Shown piece by piece: positions 6,870-13,788 of a stretch of 17,838 bases of DNA. The notes under the pieces were generated by a model, which saw nothing but the letters and a program-made list of their open reading frames with translations, made no database searches and was not told the origin of the DNA. Position 1 is the first letter of the stretch, and each line of letters starts with the position of its first letter. Location: contig JBEGTJ010000036.1 of the NCBI GenBank assembly GCA_041179465.1, positions 1-17,838 of the forward strand, read 5' to 3'. Origin of the DNA: TMED14 sp041179465 (GTDB lineage: Bacteria > Bacteroidota > Bacteroidia > Flavobacteriales > Schleiferiaceae). The position numbers and the translations under genes are program-made.

Positions 6870-7694
6870 TCAGTGCAGGGTGCGGAACGGGAAGCTCCAC
6901 GCGCCCTCGGCGCCCTCCGTGCCCACCCAGTAGGTGCCCGCGGGAAGGAAGTGGGTCGGCAGGCTGAGTTCGGCGCCGTCCCAGGTTCCGCGCAGGAATA
7001 CGCGTCCCGAAGCGTCCACGACGACGAAGGAACGGGGGTGTTGGGTTTGGGCGCGGACAAGGCGAATGCGGTCGGGGGACTGGGCCCACGTGTAGCCCGC
7101 GAGGCTGCGGTTCTCGTCGACCCCGATCCAGATGTGGCCGGCGAACATCAGGCTGTCGTCGGCGGCCTGAAATCCCGCGTCTTTAAGGGTGAAGGACTTG
7201 CCGTCGGCCGCAATGGCGAGGCGCACCCAGCCGTTGACCACGGTGTCGTTCACGTTGCGGCGCACCGCGAGGAATCCGTCGGTGTAGGGGGCCTGCCACT
7301 GTGCGAAGGGGTCGTGCTGTCCGGCGTAGCGGTAGTCGAGGTACCCCAAGAAGGTCGGCGTCGCGAAGCCCTGCCAAAGCGAGGAAGAGCGCGAAATGGA
7401 ATCCCCCACCGCCAGTCGGTCGGGGTAGTAGTACGAGCCGCGCTTTTGTCCGGCAACCTGAATGCGTGCGCTGTCCAGCGGCGAAACATAGACCACCGAC
7501 ATCAATCCGGTGCTTCCCGTGTCGCGCATCAGCGTGAAGCGCAGGTCCTTAACGCTGTCGTTATTGAAGTCCACGTCGGCAAAACCCAGGTTGGTGGCTA
7601 CCGTGGTATCGGTAAAATCGTGGTAGACGTACTGGGCGCTTGCCACGGAAATTCCGGCAAACCACAGCACAAACGCGGCATAAATCTTGGTCAT
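6870..7694 (-). CDS. Secreted protein with a C-terminal T9SS sorting-domain-like region
   Basis: A 274-residue protein with a signal peptide (cleavage after SVASA, before QYVYHD, about residue 20). Just after it, D-x-N-x-D-x3-D (residues 42-50, DFNNDSVKD) resembles the calcium-binding loop common in secreted Bacteroidota proteins. The middle (about 55-200) shows no family I recognise. The last 55 residues (VVVDASGRVFLRGTW, then LPAGTYWVG) follow the pattern of type A T9SS sorting domains: strand, xxGR, strand, LxxGxYxV. This suggests export across the outer membrane by the type IX system. The end (FPFRTLH) lacks the usual terminal Lys pattern, so the domain may be divergent. The ATG at 7694 is chosen because it starts the signal peptide; the frame extends to 7736. 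It diverges from the permease gene at 7754. Confidence 0.75.
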   Translation of the reverse strand: MTKIYAAFVLWFAGISVASAQYVYHDFTDTTVATNLGFADVDFNNDSVKDLRFTLMRDTGSTGLMSVVYVSPLDSARIQVAGQKRGSYYYPDRLAVGDSISRSSSLWQGFATPTFLGYLDYRYAGQHDPFAQWQAPYTDGFLAVRRNVNDTVVNGWVRLAIAADGKSFTLKDAGFQAADDSLMFAGHIWIGVDENRSLAGYTWAQSPDRIRLVRAQTQHPRSFVVVDASGRVFLRGTWDGAELSLPTHFLPAGTYWVGTEGAEGAWSFPFRTLH

Positions 7695-7736
7695 TTCGGC
7701 TGCAAAGGTGCAAAATGTAGACCACGCACGCACCAT

Positions 7737-7744
7737 TATCTTTA
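7737..7744 (+). promoter_or_regulatory. Possible -7 element of the permease/ABC operon, TATCTTTA
   Basis: One mismatch from TAnnTTTG, 9 nt before the ATG at 7754, in the 59-bp divergent gap. The opposite strand of the same gap carries TACATTTTG (one extra spacer base) ahead of the secreted-protein gene, so divergent promoters could share this gap. No -33 boxes are evident. Confidence 0.27.
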
Positions 7745-7753
7745 CACTTACCT

Positions 7754-9007
7754 ATGGCCCGTCTTTCTGCACCCGTACTCCTCGAAGCCTTGCGCATGGC
7801 CGTGCAGGCGCTGCAGGCCCAAATGCTGCGGGCGGTGCTCACGGCGCTGATCATCGCCATCGGGATCACTGCGCTCGTCGGAATGCTGACGGCAACCAGC
7901 GTCATGGAGGGCTCGATCACGAAGCAGTTTTCGAGCATGGGCGCGACGACGTTCACCATCCAGCAGGGCGGAATGCAAATCCAAATTGGCCGGCGCGGCA
8001 TCAAAGAGAAGCCCCAACCCCCTATTCCACTGCTCCAGGCCCTCAAGCTGCGCGACCGAATGGCCGCCGAAGGATGGGTCGCGAGCGTAGGCGACAACGT
8101 CGCGGGAGCCATGGAGGTGCAGCACGAGGGCGTCAAAACCAACCCCAACGTCAACATTCACGCAGCCGACGCCGACTATCCGGCCACGCAGGGCCTCGAG
8201 GTGGCCGAAGGACGGTTCTTTTCTTCGGCCGAGCAAAACGAGGCCCGCGCCGTGGCGGTGCTGGGTTCCGACGTGGCCGGCAAGCTGTTTCCCGAAGGCG
8301 GCGCTTTGGGCAAAGTGATTCGCGTGGGCGCGAAACCCTACGCGGTCGTTGGCGTGACCGCACCCAAAGGGAGCAGTTCGTTTATGTCCAGCGACCAAGT
8401 GGTCTACTTGCCTTTGCGCACTGCCCACTTGGCCTTTGCGGACCCCTCCGCGAGCTACGTAATCAGCATTAAAGCGCCTGACGCGGAATCGCTGGACGCC
8501 AGCATCGCCCGCGCGACCGCCGTGATGCGCTCGGTGCGCCGCCTCAAGCCGGGCGCCGAAGACAACTTTAACGTGCGCCGAAGCGACAGCATCTCAGCCA
8601 TGCTGATCGAGTCGCTGAGCTCGGTAAGCACGGGAGCCGCCCTGATCGCGCTCATCACCCTCCTCGGAGCCTCGATCGCCCTGATGAACATCATGCTCGT
8701 CAGCGTCACTGAGCGCACCCGAGAAATCGGCACCCGCAAGGCCTTGGGCGCCAGCGCGCAGGTAATCGTCGTGCAGTTTTTGGCCGAAGCGGTGCTCGTC
8801 AGCGTGCTGGGCGGCGTCGCCGGAATCATTTTGGGGCTGGCCGTGGGCAACGGTTTGGCCTTTGCCATGAATGCCGACACCGTCTTCCCCATTCAGTGGA
8901 TGCTTTTGGCCCTCGCCGTTTCGGTGGCCGTCGGCATTCTTTCGGGCTGGTATCCCGCCAAAAAGGCGGCCGCCCTCGACCCCATTGAAGCGCTTCGGTA
9001 TGAATGA
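7754..9007 (+). CDS. ABC transporter permease, MacB/FtsX type
   Basis: A 417-residue inner-membrane permease of the type VII ABC (MacB/LolC/FtsX) superfamily. Order: cytoplasmic N-terminus, TM1 (about 25-47), a large MacB-like periplasmic domain (about 48-275), then a C-terminal FtsX domain with three TM segments. The FtsX motif SVTERTREIGTRKALGAS (about 317-334) is intact, and the protein ends in the typical YPAKKAAALDPIEALRYE. Such permeases work with a MacB/LolD-type ATPase in lipoprotein transport, macrolide or peptide efflux or cell-wall signalling. No such ATPase is encoded here; the ATPase at 9824 belongs to the Wzt type and is not the expected partner. The stop overlaps the Wzm-like gene by 8 bp, so expression is probably coupled although the functions look unrelated. 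Substrate unknown. Confidence 0.88.
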   Translation: MARLSAPVLLEALRMAVQALQAQMLRAVLTALIIAIGITALVGMLTATSVMEGSITKQFSSMGATTFTIQQGGMQIQIGRRGIKEKPQPPIPLLQALKLRDRMAAEGWVASVGDNVAGAMEVQHEGVKTNPNVNIHAADADYPATQGLEVAEGRFFSSAEQNEARAVAVLGSDVAGKLFPEGGALGKVIRVGAKPYAVVGVTAPKGSSSFMSSDQVVYLPLRTAHLAFADPSASYVISIKAPDAESLDASIARATAVMRSVRRLKPGAEDNFNVRRSDSISAMLIESLSSVSTGAALIALITLLGASIALMNIMLVSVTERTREIGTRKALGASAQVIVVQFLAEAVLVSVLGGVAGIILGLAVGNGLAFAMNADTVFPIQWMLLALAVSVAVGILSGWYPAKKAAALDPIEALRYE

Positions 9008-9827
9008 CGTGCGCGAGGTTTCAGCCCACGATCCCTGGTGGAAGACGAATCGCGCGAGCGTTCGCCAAGGCCGGTCGCTTTCGCTCGCCTTTGCCCGTAG
9101 GGACCTGCAGCTGCGCTACACGCAAACCCGACTGGGTTGGCTTTGGGCCGTCGTGCAGCCTGTGGCCCTGATCGCGGCCCTCACCGTCGTCTTGGGGCGC
9201 GTGTTTGGCCTTCCGCCCGAAGGCATCCGGCAGTTTGGGCTGAACCTAGCGGTGGCCCTACCCGGGTGGATCTGGTTTCAATTTACGGTCAGCCAAGGCG
9301 CCCAGAGCTTGATTGCCAACCAGGCCCTCGTCAGCAAATCGGCTTTTCCTCGGTCGGCCCTCGCCAACGCCAAGGCCATAGTGGGCTTGGTAGACTTTGC
9401 CGTGGGATCGTCGGTGGTCTTGCTGGGCCTCATGCTCACTGGAGAGGCCCAAACTTCGGCCCTGGTGCGCGTTCCCTTGGCGGCAGCGTACACCGCGGTG
9501 GCGGCACTGGGGTGGGCCTACTTGCTCGCCGCCGTGAGCGTGCGCCGGCGCGACGTGCTCGCCGTGCTGCCGATGCTCCTGCAAATTTTGTTTTTCGTCA
9601 GTCCCGTCGCCCTGCCTTCGGCCAACTTTGAGCCCAAGGGCTGGGGGCTGCTGTATTGGTTCAATCCGGCCGTGGCCATGGCCGACGCCTACCGATGGGC
9701 CTGGTTGGGGTGGGACGTGTGGCAGCCCGCCCACGCCCTTTCGTTTGCTTCGGGCGGACTTTCCTTCGCTGCGGGCATATTGGCTTTACGCTGGCGCGCG
9801 CGCCGACTCAACGAGTTTTTGGGATGA
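9000..9827 (+). CDS. wzm: Polysaccharide ABC exporter permease, Wzm/TagG-like
   Basis: A 275-residue ABC-2 type permease with about six TM segments. The N-terminal RRDLQLRYTQTRLGWLWAVVQP (about 32-53) is the hallmark of Wzm/KpsM/TagG permeases, which pass undecaprenyl-linked polysaccharide across the inner membrane. The pattern SPVALP near residue 203 is also typical. The ATG at 9000 overlaps the stop of the previous gene by 8 bp and gives the expected N-terminus; the open frame upstream lies within the permease gene and is not coding. The stop overlaps the ATG of the ATPase gene (ATGA), so the two halves of the transporter are translationally coupled. Confidence 0.9.
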   Translation: MNDVREVSAHDPWWKTNRASVRQGRSLSLAFARRDLQLRYTQTRLGWLWAVVQPVALIAALTVVLGRVFGLPPEGIRQFGLNLAVALPGWIWFQFTVSQGAQSLIANQALVSKSAFPRSALANAKAIVGLVDFAVGSSVVLLGLMLTGEAQTSALVRVPLAAAYTAVAALGWAYLLAAVSVRRRDVLAVLPMLLQILFFVSPVALPSANFEPKGWGLLYWFNPAVAMADAYRWAWLGWDVWQPAHALSFASGGLSFAAGILALRWRARRLNEFLG

Positions 9828-10921
9828 GTCCGCGCATTCAGGCCGTGAACCTCGGCAAAAACTTGGGAGGGCGCTGGGCCCTGCGGCGCCTCGACCTGCA
9901 GCTGAACGAGGGCGAAGTCCTCGGCATCGTCGGAGCGAACGGCGCCGGCAAGTCCACGCTCCTGAAGACATTGAGCGGACTTCTGCACCCGGACGAGGGC
10001 AGCTACCGCGTGCGGGGCAGCCTCGCCAGCCTCCTCGAGGTGGGCACGGGCTTTCATCCCGACTTAAGCGGACGCGAAAACGCCTTTTTGCGGGGCGCCT
10101 TGCTCGGACTGAGCCGTGCGGAGGTTGCCGCACTTCTACCTGAAATTGCCGCCTTCGCCGGGGTGACGGACCGGCTGGACGAACCCGTCAAGTACTACTC
10201 GAGCGGCATGCAGCTCCGCCTCGGCTTTTCGGTAGCGGCCCACTTGCCCGCCGACACCTTGATTGTGGACGAGGTGCTGGCCGTCGGTGACGCGGCATTC
10301 CAGGCCAAGAGTTTGTCGTTCCTGGAGTCCACCTGGCGCGCTTCGGGGCGCAGCGTGGTGTACGTGGCCCACCAGCTCAGCCAGGTTCGCCGCTTGTGCG
10401 ACCGGGTGATGTGGCTGGACCATGGGGTGCTCCGCATGGAAGGGTCCGCTGACGAGGTCTGCGACGCCTACCTCGCCAGCCAACTCGAAGCGCCTACGGC
10501 GTGGCCCGAACCGCAGGAGCGCCCTGGACTCGGCGGCGTGCGGGCCGCGCAACTCCAGCTCGAAGGGCCCTGGGTCACGGGGAAACCCGCCTTGGTCCGC
10601 GTGGCCTGGGATGCGGGGCAACCCTTGGGTCCGATCGACCTGAGGATCAGCGTCGAGCGACCCGACGGCAGTGCCGTAACCCTTTGGAGCAGCCTGCATT
10701 CCGGGCTTGCCGAGCCCCGAAGCGGCGAAGCGATTTTGGAACTTCCCGAACTGGCCCTGAGCGGAGGCTCGTACGTGCTTCACCTTCGGGTTTTTGCCGA
10801 CGGGCTGCTGCACGACGAAGTGCGGCACGCCGCGAAAATCGACGTGGGCCCGGCGCCGTGGCAGGGCCTCGACTACCCCACTCCGCGACCCATGGCACTC
10901 CAGGTTCAGCGCTGGTCCTAA
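9824..10921 (+). CDS. wzt: Polysaccharide ABC exporter ATPase with C-terminal domain, Wzt-like
   Basis: A 365-residue ATPase partner of the Wzm-like permease. The nucleotide-binding domain (about 1-220) has Walker A GANGAGKST (37-45), the Wzt-type signature YSSGMQLRLGF (125-135), Walker B TLIVDEVLAVGD (145-156) and the switch His183. A beta-rich C-terminal domain (about 235-345) corresponds in position and size to the Wzt carbohydrate-binding domain, which in characterised systems recognises the modified end of the O-antigen chain. That would fit a glycan modified by neighbouring enzymes. The ATG at 9824 overlaps the permease stop. The stop at 10921 overlaps the stop of the convergent sulfotransferase by 3 bp; only a weak 4-bp stem plus T5 (10923-10927) is seen for termination. 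Confidence 0.92.
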   Translation: MSPRIQAVNLGKNLGGRWALRRLDLQLNEGEVLGIVGANGAGKSTLLKTLSGLLHPDEGSYRVRGSLASLLEVGTGFHPDLSGRENAFLRGALLGLSRAEVAALLPEIAAFAGVTDRLDEPVKYYSSGMQLRLGFSVAAHLPADTLIVDEVLAVGDAAFQAKSLSFLESTWRASGRSVVYVAHQLSQVRRLCDRVMWLDHGVLRMEGSADEVCDAYLASQLEAPTAWPEPQERPGLGGVRAAQLQLEGPWVTGKPALVRVAWDAGQPLGPIDLRISVERPDGSAVTLWSSLHSGLAEPRSGEAILELPELALSGGSYVLHLRVFADGLLHDEVRHAAKIDVGPAPWQGLDYPTPRPMALQVQRWS

Positions 10922-11841
10922 CGCTTTTTCAACCCCAAAGCCTTCAGGCTGAGGCTGGCCCATGTGCGCACGCGGGCCGTGGCTCGAGCGGACCAGGGAA
11001 CGGGCAGCGCGTGCGGTCCGCGCGGATGGTGAAAAAGCCCCGACATGTACTCGGAACCCTGACGCGCCGGCAACTGACTGGGGTACTCAAGCCCCCAATC
11101 GTCGGCGTCGTAGCCTTGAGCCGTGAGGTAGTCGTGGAACACGGGGCGGTAAAACGAAACGTCTTCGTCGGTAAACCATCGCCGCCAGTCGCTGTGGGCC
11201 TGGCTGCGGGCGACGTGCCTAAAGTTGCCCCGCACTTCCGTGGTGCGCGGGAGCAAACGCCCCAAATAGGCCTCCAGTTCGTCCCATTTGCCGTCGACCA
11301 AGTCTTCGTAGCGCCAAATGAACCAGCCCTCAGCCCTCAGCCGGTCGAGGAAGGCCGAAAGCTCGTCGAGCTTATGCTTCTGCTCCGAGGCGTGGGCGCG
11401 CAAGGACGCTTCGTCGTCGGCGTGCAGGCGGTGAAACGGCACCGACGCCGGGTCGGACTCTTTGGCGCGGACCCGTTCCAGTGCACGGGCAAATTCCGCC
11501 GGCTCCGGCTGGTGCACATAGAACCAGCGGTAAAAAAAGCCCGATATCCAGCGGTCGCGGGGGTCGCGAACCAAAAAAATCTTGCGGTCGTAGTGGGCAA
11601 AGGCCTGCGCGGCGGCGTCGCCCGACCATCCGTGCATCTCGGGACTGCTGTACAAAATTTTGACAAGCGTGGCGTCCTGGTCCGGCCACACCATGCCATC
11701 CAGCCGGTGGAACTGTCCGTCTTCGAGGCGGTTGGGCTCAAACACTTCGCGCAGCGGACCCTGGGCGCGGAGCGCCTCCGAAAGCAACGAAAACCCATAA
11801 GTAGTGCCGCTTCGCGGCATTCCAAACAAAACGGTGCGCAT
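10918..11841 (-). CDS. PAPS-dependent sulfotransferase-like protein
   Basis: A 307-residue soluble protein of the sulfotransferase superfamily, which moves sulfate from PAPS to hydroxyl groups. The 5'-phosphosulfate loop PRSGTTY (9-15) lies right at the N-terminus, and the 3'-phosphate loop is seen as FLVRDPRDRWISGF (about 89-102, with Arg92 and Ser100). An acidic/aromatic segment RYEDLVDGKWDELEAYLG (about 177-194) is also typical. The acceptor is unknown. Its position between a polysaccharide exporter and two glycosyltransferases suggests a glycan acceptor, though it lies on the opposite strand. The ATG at 11839-11841 is 29 bp from the divergent glycosyltransferase gene; the gap holds only a weak TACCTTCA on this strand. 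No sulfate-activation genes are present here. Confidence 0.85.
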   Translation of the reverse strand: MRTVLFGMPRSGTTYGFSLLSEALRAQGPLREVFEPNRLEDGQFHRLDGMVWPDQDATLVKILYSSPEMHGWSGDAAAQAFAHYDRKIFLVRDPRDRWISGFFYRWFYVHQPEPAEFARALERVRAKESDPASVPFHRLHADDEASLRAHASEQKHKLDELSAFLDRLRAEGWFIWRYEDLVDGKWDELEAYLGRLLPRTTEVRGNFRHVARSQAHSDWRRWFTDEDVSFYRPVFHDYLTAQGYDADDWGLEYPSQLPARQGSEYMSGLFHHPRGPHALPVPWSARATARVRTWASLSLKALGLKKR

Positions 11842-11858
11842 GGGGGCTGAAGGTACAT

Positions 11859-11866
11859 TAAGTTTG
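11859..11866 (+). promoter_or_regulatory. -7 promoter element of the glycosyltransferase pair, TAAGTTTG
   Basis: An exact TAnnTTTG match, 4 nt before the ATG at 11871. With the usual spacing to the transcription start this predicts a leaderless or nearly leaderless mRNA. A -33 element would have to lie inside the 5' end of the divergent sulfotransferase gene, and none is evident. Confidence 0.42.
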
Positions 11867-11870
11867 GGGG

Positions 11871-12935
11871 ATGCGCGAACGACCTCCTTTAGTCACCGTG
11901 GCGGTACCCAACTACCGGCACGCACGCTACCTCAAGGAGCGCCTCGAGAGCATTGCCCGTCAGCGCTTTACCGACTACGAAGTGCTGTTGCTCGACGACG
12001 CCTCGCCCGACGCATCGCTCGAAATTTTGACGGAATATGCCGCCGGACGCCCCGGCTGGTCCGTCCACCCCAACGCGCAAAATTCCGGGAGTCCCTTTGC
12101 GCAATGGAACAAAGCCGCGGCGATGGCCCGCGGAACCTACCTGTGGATTGCCGAAAGCGACGACGTGGCCGATCCGCTGCTGCTGGAAACCTTGGTTGGG
12201 CTGATGGAATCCGACCCCAATTTGGCCATTGCCTACGCCCAATCCATGCTGATCGACGAGGACAGCGCGCCGCTCCACACCTTTGACGTGCACTACCGCT
12301 ACGTGTTTGGGACCGAAGCGGCGCGTTGGGAGCAGGGCTACCGCAACGACGGACTCGACGAGGTTCGCCGGTTTATGCTGCTGCACAACGTCGTTCCCAA
12401 CGCGTCGGGGGCCTTGCTGCGGCTCTCGACCTTTCGCGAAGCGGGCGGAGCTGATCCGAGCTGGAAGCTCAACGGCGACTGGATGACCTACCTCAAAATG
12501 CTCGAACGCGGAGGCATCGCCTTCGCTCCCGAAGTGCGGAACTACTTCAGGGTGCACCCGCATACGGCCCGCCAGAAGGCCAACGAAACCGGCGAAGTGT
12601 ACCGCGAGCTCTTGGCCCTGGTGGACTACATCGCGGCCCACCACCAACCTGAACCCGCTCGGCTCCGAAGGGCGTACCGCAACGTCGCGGCCTGGTGGAC
12701 GCACTCGCTCTACCGGCAAAACTGGGACTCGGCGCAGCGGGCCGCCAACCTTCGAGTTAACGCGGCGCTGCTGCGGCGGTTTGTTCGGCTCCACCCGCTC
12801 GTGCTGATGCATATACCCTACGAGGGCGCGGTTCGCCTGGCGGTGCGGATCCTGGAACTCCTGGGGATCAAGGAACCCCTTCGCCGCGGGCTCCACCGGG
12901 CGTTCCCCCGACACTTTATGCCCCGCGCGACATGA
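11871..12935 (+). CDS. Family 2 glycosyltransferase (first of pair)
   Basis: A 354-residue GT-A fold glycosyltransferase of family GT2, expected to act at the cytoplasmic face of the inner membrane and add a sugar from a nucleotide-sugar donor to a growing glycan. The N-terminal strand VTVAVPNYRHARYL (about 8-21), the nucleotide-binding DDAS (42-45) and the metal-binding ESDD (95-98, in place of the usual DxD) are present. After the GT domain (about 1-235) comes a helical, basic C-terminal region of about 120 residues without a clear TM segment, possibly membrane-associating. Donor and acceptor cannot be read from the sequence. It overlaps the second glycosyltransferase gene by 4 bp (ATGA) and probably shares its transcript. 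Confidence 0.9.
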   Translation: MRERPPLVTVAVPNYRHARYLKERLESIARQRFTDYEVLLLDDASPDASLEILTEYAAGRPGWSVHPNAQNSGSPFAQWNKAAAMARGTYLWIAESDDVADPLLLETLVGLMESDPNLAIAYAQSMLIDEDSAPLHTFDVHYRYVFGTEAARWEQGYRNDGLDEVRRFMLLHNVVPNASGALLRLSTFREAGGADPSWKLNGDWMTYLKMLERGGIAFAPEVRNYFRVHPHTARQKANETGEVYRELLALVDYIAAHHQPEPARLRRAYRNVAAWWTHSLYRQNWDSAQRAANLRVNAALLRRFVRLHPLVLMHIPYEGAVRLAVRILELLGIKEPLRRGLHRAFPRHFMPRAT

Positions 12936-13777
12936 AGATTACCGTCGTCATTCCCTGCTACGCCTCAGAATCCACCTTGCGCGAAGCCGTCGTGAGCGCC
13001 TCGGCCGCCCACGAAGTGCTCGTGGTGGACGACGCCTCGCCCGGGGGCTGCAGCGATCTTGTGGCTTCCTGGAACTGGCCCAACGTTCGGGCAATTCGGC
13101 ATTCCGAAAACCTCGGACTCGGCGCCGCACGAAACACGGGGGTGCGCGAGGCCACCGGCGACTGGGTTGCCTTTCTCGACGCAGACGACTGCTTCGAACG
13201 CACGTGGCACGACCATTTGCAGTCCGCCCTCAACGCCCACCGCGCGGCCTCGTGGCTCTACCACCCCGTGCGCGAATGGGACGGCCAGCGCCTCGGACGC
13301 TTGCGCGCGGGGGACCACCCGACCCAGATTAGCGATTGGGTGCTCAAGCGGCCCGCAGTGGCTCCGAGCGCGTGCACCCTGCGTGCGGACGTGGCCCGCA
13401 ACCACCCGTTTGACACCGCCCGAAGCCTTCAGGGCACTGAAGACCTCGAACTCTGGGTGCGGCTTTGGGCAGAAGGAGTGCGGCCGGTTCGCTGGACCGA
13501 CGAAGCCTTCACCCGCTACCGGGTCGGAACCGGAATGTCGGCCGAGCTCGAATCCCACAGCACCAAAATCCGCCTGCGCTGGGCCCAGTTTGTGCAGCGC
13601 GGTTGGCTGCCCGAGGCGGTACTTCAGCTCGCCGAGCGCGAACTCCTTCGCCAGAAGGCCCGAAGCCTTCACAAGGCGGGGCGGTACTCCGAAGCACAAA
13701 AGGCCTACCGCACGGCAGGCCTTTCGCTCAAAAATGTGCTGCTCGCCACCGCGGCAGCCGCGCGCATTCGCCTTTAA
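12932..13777 (+). CDS. Family 2 glycosyltransferase (second of pair)
   Basis: A 281-residue GT2 glycosyltransferase. Visible motifs are ITVVIPCYASESTL at the N-terminus, VVDDAS (31-36), ENLGLGAARNTGVREATGDW (about 59-78) and the DxD-type FLDADD (81-86). The C-terminal 60 residues are helical and basic, with a repeat-like segment AGRYSEAQKAYRTAG that resembles a single TPR-like hairpin. It is translationally coupled to the preceding gene and converges on icd; the two stop codons overlap inside a palindrome. The sugar specificity is unknown; a role in the same surface glycan as the Wzm/Wzt exporter is inferred from proximity. Confidence 0.9.
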   Translation: MKITVVIPCYASESTLREAVVSASAAHEVLVVDDASPGGCSDLVASWNWPNVRAIRHSENLGLGAARNTGVREATGDWVAFLDADDCFERTWHDHLQSALNAHRAASWLYHPVREWDGQRLGRLRAGDHPTQISDWVLKRPAVAPSACTLRADVARNHPFDTARSLQGTEDLELWVRLWAEGVRPVRWTDEAFTRYRVGTGMSAELESHSTKIRLRWAQFVQRGWLPEAVLQLAERELLRQKARSLHKAGRYSEAQKAYRTAGLSLKNVLLATAAAARIRL

Positions 13778-13788
13778 AGGCGGGCGCG
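13763..13788. terminator. Palindrome spanning two overlapping stop codons
   Basis: A perfect 14-bp palindrome CGCCTTTAAAGGCG (13769-13782) holds both the TAA of the glycosyltransferase (13775-13777, +) and the TAA of icd (13776-13774, -). It extends by wobble and further pairs to 13763-13788 with one mismatch. It may work as a bidirectional terminator or as a block between converging polymerases, but there is no T tract on either side. Confidence 0.35.

Noticed and set aside
10905..10930. Intrinsic terminator at the Wzt/sulfotransferase junction (AGCG...CGCT then T5)
   Set aside because: The stem is only 4 bp with a 10-nt loop, too weak to list as a terminator.
10501..11850. A 449-codon plus-strand open frame across the Wzt and sulfotransferase genes
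   Set aside because: It runs out of frame through the Wzt-like gene and antisense to the sulfotransferase, both with clear motifs, and its product is Arg/Gly/Ala-rich with no fold signal.
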